This document shows positions 5,591 to 10,212 of a DNA stretch of 10,212 nucleotides, piece after piece. Source of the DNA: Alphaproteobacteria bacterium. Lineage in GTDB: Bacteria; Pseudomonadota; Alphaproteobacteria; Micropepsales; Micropepsaceae. The position numbers and the translations under genes are program-made. Location: positions 199 to 10,410 of the forward strand of contig PKWC01000134.1 in assembly GCA_003131925.1 (NCBI GenBank). The letters run 5' to 3'. Position 1 is the first letter of the stretch; every line of letters starts with the position of its first letter. Below the pieces are notes generated by a model that saw nothing but the letters and a program-made list of their open reading frames with translations, did not search any database and was not told where the DNA came from.

Positions 5591-6334
5591 TTGGCCGGGC
5601 GCATCTCGCAGCTCGTTTCCGAAACGCTCGTCCGCGGGCCGGCGAACGCCCGCATCTCGCAGCTCGTGCTGGAAGCCCTCATCGTCAATCTGGAGGTGGA
5701 ATTGCTTGTCTATCCCACGCTCCCGGGCCTCGCCTACAATGTCGGCTGGGACACCAATTTCTTCAACATGCCGACCTCGACCAGCTCGTCAGGCGCCGAC
5801 ATCGATCTCGGCATCGCCCAATATCCGCTGCACGATTTCACGCTCACCTACGAGTTCCTGCGCGACCAGTTCGGCTTCATGGAGCAGAAGACCATGCGCG
5901 GCTTCTTCATGGCGATCGCGGGATCACTCGGCCGCTTCCTGTTCAAGAACCCGCACGATTGCGGCGTGAAGAGCCAGGTCATCGGCACCGGCGACGGCAC
6001 CACGCGCCTCTTCACCCTCATCCGCACCTATGGGGCCGGTGAATATTCGTCGAGCGAGCCGGTCGGCACGGTCGACGGCACCGTGCCGGTCAATGTCTAT
6101 CTGAACGGCGTGGTGCAGAGTTTCGGCACCGATTACACGCTGATCACGTCCACGCCATGCCTGCAGCAGGTCCAGTTCGCCACCGCGCCCGGCAACGGCG
6201 TCGAGATCACCGTGGACATGAATTACTTCTACTACTGCAAGCTCGCGGACTCGAAGCTGACACTCGAAGAATTCATGCACCGGCTGTGGAGTCTCAACAA
6301 AATCGTCCTCCATTCCTGCCGGCCCGGGGCGTGA
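5591..6334 (+). CDS. Phage/GTA tail protein, DUF2460 (TIGR02217-like), with N-terminal ISQLV repeats
   Basis: This 247-residue protein starts at TTG 5591 with GGAGG 7 nt upstream. Residues 4-31 hold two copies of RISQLV-x-E-(T/A)-L-(V/I), 17 residues apart, a motif I know from short proteins of alphaproteobacterial phage tail clusters. Residues about 40-247 match DUF2460, the family of GTA tail protein gp12: YPTLPGLAYN, DTNFF, SGADIDLGIAQYPLHDFTLTYEFLRD, then FFMAIAGSLGRFLFKNPHD, GTGDGTTRLFTL, VYLNGVVQ-TDYTL, and a C-terminal DSKLTLEEFMHRLWSLNKIVL. This protein is thought to act at the distal tail. It heads the tail-tip series and is followed by a DUF2163 gene, as in GTAs. The upstream tape-measure gene expected next to it is missing. 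The length is slightly above the usual ~210 because of the N-terminal repeats. Confidence 0.9.
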   Translation: MAGRISQLVSETLVRGPANARISQLVLEALIVNLEVELLVYPTLPGLAYNVGWDTNFFNMPTSTSSSGADIDLGIAQYPLHDFTLTYEFLRDQFGFMEQKTMRGFFMAIAGSLGRFLFKNPHDCGVKSQVIGTGDGTTRLFTLIRTYGAGEYSSSEPVGTVDGTVPVNVYLNGVVQSFGTDYTLITSTPCLQQVQFATAPGNGVEITVDMNYFYYCKLADSKLTLEEFMHRLWSLNKIVLHSCRPGA

Positions 6335-6349
6335 GGCAAAGAGAAAAAC

Positions 6350-6450
6350 CTCACGCAGAGGCACGGAGCCACGGAGGAAAAGGATCGCGCGCGAATGCGC
6401 GCAACAAGGTTTTCTCCGTGATCTCCGTGGCGGCGAAGCCGCCTGTGTGA
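6350..6450. repeat. Intergenic inverted repeat, 'HAEAR' subtype, copy 1
   Basis: The left arm CTCACGCAGAGGCACGGAGC plus CACGGAGG (6350-6377) faces a right arm of CTCCGTGATCTCCGTGG...CTGTGTGAG (about 6413-6451), forming a long imperfect stem. The loop carries a second hairpin, GCGCGC-GAAT-GCGCGC. Bases 6350-6406 match 8708-8764 with one mismatch. The mistranslation PHAEARSHGGKGSRANARN is a familiar database artefact. It fills the gap between the DUF2460 and DUF2163 genes and may act as a transcript-stabilising or terminating structure. Confidence 0.88.
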
Positions 6451-6471
6451 GAAATACTTTTCAGGTGAAAC

Positions 6472-7356
6472 ATGTCGCTGCTGAGAAGCTGTAGTGGGGC
6501 GCTCGCGCTCGCGCTCGAAGGCGGCGTGCCGCTGTGGAGCGCGAATATCTATGATTTCAGCCTCGCGGATGGTGTCACCGTTCTCAGCTTCACGGATTGG
6601 GACAGCGATCTCACCGTCGCCGGCACGCTCTATTCCTCCCGCGCGCCATGGATCACCCGCTCCGCCTGGAACGTCACCAACACCATGGAGGTGCCGAGCC
6701 TCAAGGTGAAGCTCTCCGCCCTCAACGCCGGCTTCAACGGCGGCGCGCAGATCAAGACCCAGATCCATGACGGGTTGTTCGACGGCGCGCAGTTTCTGAT
6801 GCAGCGCGTGTTCATGCCGTCACCCAACGACGTCGCCACGCTGGGCACCATCGGCCTGTTCGGCGGCGAGGTCGGCGGTATCGATCTCACCGGCTCGGAA
6901 GCGGAGATCACCTGCGTCGGGCGGAATTTCCGCCTCGACGCCAACGTGCCGCGCAAGGTCTATCAGATCGGCTGTCTGTGGGCGTTTTGCGACGTCAACT
7001 GCACGCTGAACCGCGCCAGCTTCACGTCGACCTTCACAGTCGGATCGTCGCCCACCAGTACCTTCATTCCGTGGTCGAGCCCGCCGGCCACGCCATCGAA
7101 ATTCATCAAGGGTTCGTTTTCCATCACCACCGGCGCGGGCGCCGGCCAGCGCCGCACGATCGGCTACGCGGATTCGACCGGCGTCTTTCCGATCTATCCG
7201 CTGTTCGTCGTGCCCGCGCCCGGCGACAGCTTCACCGCCTTCCAGGGCTGCGACAAGAGATTCAATTCGGGCAGCGGCACCAGCTGCACCGACCGCTCGA
7301 ACACGCAGAACTACGAAGGCTTCGAATTCGTGCCCCCGCCAAACATGGCGTATTGA
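6472..7356 (+). CDS. Phage/GTA tail protein, DUF2163 / phage_BR0599 (TIGR02218-like)
   Basis: This 294-residue protein is of usual length for the family. It starts at ATG 6472, with AGGTG at 6463-6467 and a 4-nt spacer. Residues about 20-160 form the DUF2163 beta-rich part (VPLWSANIYDFSLADGVTVL, LFGGEVGGIDLTGSEAEI, followed by NFRLDANVPRKVYQIGCLWAFCD). Residues about 165-294 form the phage_BR0599 part, with cysteines at 168, 173 and 177 (IGCLWAFCDVNC) and a closing GCDKRF...C...NYEGFEFVPPPNMAY (cysteines 260 and 272). This cysteine set is characteristic of the family of GTA gp13, which sits in the distal tail and in GTA is reported to bind an iron-sulfur cluster. It lies between the DUF2460 and NlpC/P60 genes as in phages, but with repeats on both sides rather than overlaps. 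Confidence 0.92.
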   Translation: MSLLRSCSGALALALEGGVPLWSANIYDFSLADGVTVLSFTDWDSDLTVAGTLYSSRAPWITRSAWNVTNTMEVPSLKVKLSALNAGFNGGAQIKTQIHDGLFDGAQFLMQRVFMPSPNDVATLGTIGLFGGEVGGIDLTGSEAEITCVGRNFRLDANVPRKVYQIGCLWAFCDVNCTLNRASFTSTFTVGSSPTSTFIPWSSPPATPSKFIKGSFSITTGAGAGQRRTIGYADSTGVFPIYPLFVVPAPGDSFTAFQGCDKRFNSGSGTSCTDRSNTQNYEGFEFVPPPNMAY

Positions 7357-7365
7357 AACAAGAAA

Positions 7366-7502
7366 ACTTTAACGCAGGGTACGCAGAGGATGCGCAGGGG
7401 ACGCATGCTTCGACAAGCTCAGCATGAGGTTTTTCCCTCACCCTGAGCCTGTCGAAGGGTCTCCCGCGTCCTCTGCGCATCCTCTGCGTCCTCTGCGTTA
7501 AA
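7366..7502. repeat. Intergenic inverted repeat, 'GCAGAGGATGCGC' subtype, with a second repeat nested in its loop
   Basis: The outer left arm (7366-7405: AACTTTAACGCAG, then ACGCAGAGGATGCGCAGGGG) pairs with an outer right arm (7466-7502: GCGTCCTCTGCGCATCCTCT, then GCGTCCTCTGCGTTAAA). Between them lies a complete copy of the CTTCGACAAGCTCAGCATGAGG family. The outer arms remain well matched, so the loop can still be looped out. It follows the DUF2163 stop directly. Confidence 0.88.
7406..7459. repeat. CTTCGACAAGCTCA / TGAGCCTGTCGAAG palindrome nested inside another repeat
   Basis: The left arm CTTCGACAAGCTCAGCATGAGG (about 7408-7429) is the near reverse complement of CCTCACCCTGAGCCTGTCGAAGG (7437-7458), with TTTTTC in the loop. 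This is a very common palindrome in alphaproteobacterial genomes, seen in mistranslation as FDKLRMR and LSLSKG. It shares its family with 4409-4500. Confidence 0.85.
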
Positions 7503-7637
7503 AGGCAACACACGCGCATGGGCTGGCACGAGCAAGCGTTTGAACAGCATGGCGTCGCGGCTCATGGGGCTGCGCGCCAGGCGATCGTCCACGACGCTCA
7601 AATGACCCGATCGCGATCAAGCACCATGTCGCCGCCG

Positions 7638-8054
7638 CTAGTTCGGCTTCGAATCGTCTCCCGTCAACAGTATTGCGCTGCGGCGGATATTTTCCGCCAG
7701 CCCGGCCAACTCGCTGATGGGCATTTTGAAACCAAGGTAGAACCCGAAAAGATGGACAAGCAGAACGCTCTCTTCGGGCGTCGGTCCGGTCCCCACGGCG
7801 ATGCCCTGGGTTGGAATCGGCGCGGTTGAAGCGGTCGTCGGATTGAGTTTCACACCGTTTTCATGGGCCTTCTTTGCCATCTCGGCGGCGGCGGCGACAA
7901 GATATTGAACGACAACGCCGATCTTGTTGGTTTCAATTTCAAGGTCTGTCGCCTGTCCGTCCCTGGTGAGGACCCGAAACCCGAATAGTGCTCCATCGCT
8001 TGTGAACGCAGATTCCGCGAATCCCGTTATTCTTCTGGGCTTGAAGTCGTGCAT
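7638..8054 (-). CDS. Conserved-looking protein of unknown function inserted antisense in the tail cassette
   Basis: This 138-residue protein starts at ATG 8054-8052, with GAGGAG at 8066-8061 and a 6-nt spacer, among the best ribosome sites in the window. It has no signal peptide, membrane segment or cysteine. Residues about 1-45 look like a small beta sheet (FKPRRITGFAESAF, GALFGFRVLTRDG, TDLEIETNKIG). Residues 46-70 are an alanine-rich helix, about 71-100 are Pro/Thr-rich with PIPTQGIAVGTGPTPEES, and 101-134 alternate a strand (LLVHLFGFYLGFKM) with a helix (ISELAGLAENIRRSAILL). I recall similar unnamed short proteins in rhizobial and related genomes but cannot name a family. It divides the DUF2163 and NlpC genes, which are adjacent in phages, and points against them, like a moron gene. 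About 135 nt between the repeat ending at 7502 and its stop hold nothing I recognise. Confidence 0.8.
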   Translation of the reverse strand: MHDFKPRRITGFAESAFTSDGALFGFRVLTRDGQATDLEIETNKIGVVVQYLVAAAAEMAKKAHENGVKLNPTTASTAPIPTQGIAVGTGPTPEESVLLVHLFGFYLGFKMPISELAGLAENIRRSAILLTGDDSKPN

Positions 8055-8091
8055 GGCGCGCTCCTCGCTCGGCGGTGTCCTATTATGAACT

Positions 8092-8120
8092 CTTTGCCGC
8101 CTTTGTGTCTTTGGGGTGAA
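8092..8120. repeat. Half of an 'HAEAR'-like intergenic repeat ahead of the NlpC/P60 gene
   Basis: CTTTGCCGCCTTTGTGTCTT followed by TGGGGTGAA is the right end of a repeat of the type that mistranslates as HPKDTKAAK. No matching left arm is visible, since the antisense gene begins just to the left. Its final GGGGTG (8113-8118) lies 7 nt from the ATG at 8126 and probably serves as the ribosome site. Confidence 0.6.
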
Positions 8121-8125
8121 CGCCG

Positions 8126-8701
8126 ATGCAAGGCTGGCGGGAGCAATTTTTCGTGCAGGACGGTGCGCGTCTGAGCGTATTGCGGAAGGGGCGCCGGGCG
8201 GAGCGGTGGGAGCTCGAGTGCGAAGCCGAGGCCACGGCGCGTCGCCGCTTCGTCGACGAAGCGCTCACCTGGGTTGGTACGCCGTTCCGGGACTGCGCCG
8301 ATGTGAAGGGACCGCAGGGCGCGGTCGATTGCGCGATGCTGCTGGTGCGCTGCGCGGTCGATACCGGGCTGGTGCCGGCATTCGATCCGCGCCCCTATTC
8401 CCCGCGGTGGCATGTGCATCGCGGCGAGGAGAAGTTCATCGATTTTCTTGTGAAGCTGGGCGCGCGCGAGATCAAGACGCCGCGCCTCGGTGACGTGCTA
8501 GTCTGGCAGTTCGGGCGCTGCTATGGCCACGGTGCCATTCTCGTCAACCGCGAGGAAGTCGTGCACTCTTACGGGGCAGCGAAAATGTGCATCGTCTCCC
8601 GCCTCGACGAGCCGACTCTCAATTCCGTCGCGATCCGCGGCAAGGATTACCCGCGGCCGGTTCGTTACTTCGACGTCTGGGCGGCACGCAAGGCCGCTTA
8701 A
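8126..8701 (+). CDS. Phage/GTA tail-associated NlpC/P60 cysteine peptidase
   Basis: This 191-residue protein is a cell-wall peptidase predicted to cut peptide bonds in peptidoglycan during phage or GTA entry. The ATG at 8126 has GGGGTG upstream. Residues about 40-150 form the NlpC/P60 fold: FVDEALTWVGTPFRDCADV, then VDCAMLLVRCA with the nucleophile Cys69, GDVLVWQFGR, GHGAILV with the catalytic His135, and VHSYG, whose His147 is the likely third polar residue. The middle part YSPRWHVHRGEEKFIDFL is typical of the phage-type enzymes (TIGR02219, GTA gp14). The active-site set is complete, so the enzyme could still work. The N-terminal 36 residues precede the usual start of the domain and are rich in Arg and Glu, so a later start is possible. 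It precedes the tip gene as in GTAs. Confidence 0.9.
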   Translation: MQGWREQFFVQDGARLSVLRKGRRAERWELECEAEATARRRFVDEALTWVGTPFRDCADVKGPQGAVDCAMLLVRCAVDTGLVPAFDPRPYSPRWHVHRGEEKFIDFLVKLGAREIKTPRLGDVLVWQFGRCYGHGAILVNREEVVHSYGAAKMCIVSRLDEPTLNSVAIRGKDYPRPVRYFDVWAARKAA

Positions 8702-8707
8702 AGGATT

Positions 8708-8810
8708 CTCACGCAGAGGCACGGAGACACGGAGGAAAAGGATCGCGCGCGAATGCGCGCAACAGTTTCTTCGTTTTCTTCTTGCTCTGCGTCTCCGTGC
8801 CTCTGTGTGA
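8708..8810. repeat. Intergenic inverted repeat, 'HAEAR' subtype, copy 2
   Basis: The left arm CTCACGCAGAGGCACGGAGA plus CACGGAGG and loop GCGCGCGAATGCGCGC match the copy at 6350-6406 with one difference over 57 nt. The right arm GCTCTGCGTCTCCGTGCCTC then TGTGTGA pairs with its own left arm better than the right arm of copy 1 does. It lies between the NlpC/P60 and tip genes. Past the right arm, GAGGA at 8823-8827 is the ribosome site of the tip gene. Confidence 0.88.
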
Positions 8811-8837
8811 ACCTTTCTTGTCGAGGAAACATCGCGC

Positions 8838-10160
8838 ATGAGCATCGGCGCGCAGGTCACCGGCTATCAGTGGAACAACCCGCAGCCGATCTGGTACTCC
8901 GGCCTCAACGTCAGCTCCTCCCAGCTCGATCTGCCGATCCCGATCTTCTGGGGCCAACGGCGCTTAAGCACCAACGCCATCTGGTACGGGAATTTCCAGA
9001 AGCATTCCGCGAACGGCAAAGGCAAAGGCGGCCTTACCAAGGGGCAGGGCCAGAACTACACCTACACCGCCGCCACCATCACCGCCTTGTGCGAAGGCGT
9101 CGTCGATTCCATCGCGCGGGCCTGGTCGAGCGGTTCGACCACCACCACCGCGACGCTCAGCGAACTCAACCAGACCTTCTTCTCCGGCATTGCCACGCAG
9201 ACGCCGTGGTCCTACACGCTCACCAACTATCCGACGCAGGCGCGCGCCTATGCGCGCACCGCTTATCTCGCCTCGCCGAAGCAGCAGCTGGGATCAAGCG
9301 CGAGCATTCCCGACAACGCCTATGAATGCGTGCGCCAGAACGGCTTCGCCTATGTGCAGACCTCGCCGGGATGGATCGATCCGGCGACGCATATCCAGCA
9401 CACTGCCATCGATTGTTTGATGTCGGACATCATCACCGACCTGCTGACGAACGTTCAATATGGCCTCGGCTTCACCAGCGCCGATCTGGGCAGCATGACG
9501 CAATATGCGCTCTATCAGCGGGCGCAGGGCTTCTTCTTCTCGCCGCTGCTCAACCAGCAGAGCAAGGACACCGAGATCCTCGACCGCTGGGCGCAGATTT
9601 CGAATTCGTGGATCTACTGGGACGGCACGGGCTTCCAGTTCGTGCCGTTGGGCGACGCGACCGTCACAGGCAACGGCGTCACCTACACGCCCGATCTCTC
9701 GCCCGCCTATGCGCTGGGGGTGAACGATTTCCTCGGCGGCGGCTCAAGCAGCAAGGAGCCGCCGCTCAAGGTCACCATCGTTTCGGAGTTCGACGCCAAG
9801 AACACCACGCGCCTCACCATCACCGACCGCACCATCGGCTACGTGTCGAACCCGTTCGAATGGAAGGACCAGGACCTTGTCGATCTCTACGGCGTGCACG
9901 ATTCCGGCAGCGTCTCCGGCGATGACATCTGCTGCCCCGCGGTGGGCACGCTCGTCTGCCAGCTGATCGGAAAACGCAACGCCTATATCCGCCGGACCTA
10001 TGCGTGGAAGTCGAGCTACCGCCTGATCCGCCTCCTCCCCGGCTCGATCGTCACCCTGACCGAACCCAACATCGGCCTTAACGCCGCCCGCGTGCGCATC
10101 CGCAAAGTGAGCGAACAGGACGACGGATCTCTGGAGTTCGAAGCGGAGGAAATGCCGTGA
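8838..10160 (+). CDS. Phage/GTA-type tail-tip (hub, gpJ/gp15-like) protein, apparently short
   Basis: This 440-residue protein starts at ATG 8838, with GAGGA at 8823-8827 (a long 10-nt spacer). It resembles the alphaproteobacterial phage tail-tip family that contains the Phage-tail_3 domain (PF13550). Seen in order: LDLPIPIFWGQRRLSTNAIW (31-50), a GKGKGG linker, YTYTAATITALCEG (74-87), a TPWSYTLTNYPTQARAYART stretch, IDCLMSDIITDLLTNVQYGL, DGTGFQFVPLGD, VTGNGVTYTPDL, and a C-terminal LLPGSIVTLTEPNIGLNAA with VRIRKVSEQDDGSLEFEAEE. This protein forms the distal tail hub. Homologues that I recall continue for some 200 or more residues past the -AEE-(F/M)-P point where this one stops, so it is either truncated or a split gene. 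No tail-fibre gene is visible in the 52 nt that follow. Confidence 0.87.
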   Translation: MSIGAQVTGYQWNNPQPIWYSGLNVSSSQLDLPIPIFWGQRRLSTNAIWYGNFQKHSANGKGKGGLTKGQGQNYTYTAATITALCEGVVDSIARAWSSGSTTTTATLSELNQTFFSGIATQTPWSYTLTNYPTQARAYARTAYLASPKQQLGSSASIPDNAYECVRQNGFAYVQTSPGWIDPATHIQHTAIDCLMSDIITDLLTNVQYGLGFTSADLGSMTQYALYQRAQGFFFSPLLNQQSKDTEILDRWAQISNSWIYWDGTGFQFVPLGDATVTGNGVTYTPDLSPAYALGVNDFLGGGSSSKEPPLKVTIVSEFDAKNTTRLTITDRTIGYVSNPFEWKDQDLVDLYGVHDSGSVSGDDICCPAVGTLVCQLIGKRNAYIRRTYAWKSSYRLIRLLPGSIVTLTEPNIGLNAARVRIRKVSEQDDGSLEFEAEEMP

Positions 10161-10170
10161 GAAGGAAGGA

Positions 10171-10212
10171 AACTTTAACGCAGTGGCCGCAGAGGATGCG
10201 CGGAGGACGCGG
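10171..10212. repeat. Left arm of another 'GCAGAGGATGCGC' repeat, cut by the window end
   Basis: AACTTTAACGCAG followed by CGCAGAGGATGCGCGGAGGA matches the left arm of the element at 7366-7405 in order and sequence. It starts 11 nt after the tip-gene stop. The right arm would lie beyond the window. Confidence 0.8.

Noticed and set aside
6337..6450. Peptide-like frame with HAEARSHGGKGSRANARN after the DUF2460 gene
   Set aside because: It is the mistranslation of an intergenic inverted repeat, a known annotation artefact.
7503..7637. Short coding remnants in the gap before the antisense gene (for example a basic peptide ending ARRSSTTLK)
   Set aside because: No ribosome site, no start in a sensible place and no family resemblance; too short to judge.
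1..10212. CRISPR arrays, tRNA, rRNA or riboswitches
   Set aside because: The repeats are palindromic and irregularly spaced, not short unit-spacer arrays, and no tRNA-like cloverleaf or known riboswitch core was seen by eye.

Overview
The window looks like chromosomal DNA from an alphaproteobacterium. The DNA is GC-rich, Shine-Dalgarno sites are strong (GGAGG or GAGGAG), and several intergenic repeat types that I know from alphaproteobacterial genomes are present. It also holds relatives of the tail-tip genes of the alphaproteobacterial gene transfer agent (GTA) and related siphophages. I cannot name the genus.

Left half (1-5192): mostly minus-strand genes, separated by unusually long gaps full of repeats. 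They are the start of a secreted COG4798-type methyltransferase (1-275, cut by the window edge), a small secreted protein (594-992), a secreted protein with an Ig-like domain plus a C-terminal beta-rich domain (1471-2832), a secreted protein built from two cysteine-matched repeats (3866-4324), and a basic DNA-binding protein with two AP2-like domains (4638-5192). One plus-strand gene, an SseB-like protein with a probable Tat signal (3070-3459), sits between two direct copies of a 92-nt repeat. Four of the left-half genes have convincing signal peptides, and a fifth (594-992) very likely does, so this half is rich in exported proteins of unknown role. No shared pathway can be read from it.

Right half (5193-10212): a plus-strand tail-tip cassette in the canonical order: DUF2460 protein (5591-6334), DUF2163 protein (6472-7356), NlpC/P60 peptidase (8126-8701), tail-tip/hub protein (8838-10160). 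In working phages and GTAs these genes are tightly packed and follow the tape-measure gene. Here no tape measure or earlier tail gene precedes them, the gaps are about 130 nt or longer, and a convincing minus-strand gene (7638-8054) splits the cassette. Every gap carries an inverted-repeat element of the type that reads as 'HAEARRHGG' when mistranslated. Two subtypes alternate along the cassette, and one copy has a second repeat family nested in its loop. Repeat ends appear to supply some ribosome binding sites. The tip protein stops where I recall homologues continuing. My reading is a relic or domesticated tail-tip module colonised by palindromic repeats.

I found no RNA gene, CRISPR array, transposase, integrase or attachment site. 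No complete new defence or metabolic system is demonstrable. The strongest leads are the repeat-laced tail cassette with its antisense gene, the double-AP2 protein, the cysteine-duplicated secreted protein, and the repeat-bracketed SseB-like gene.
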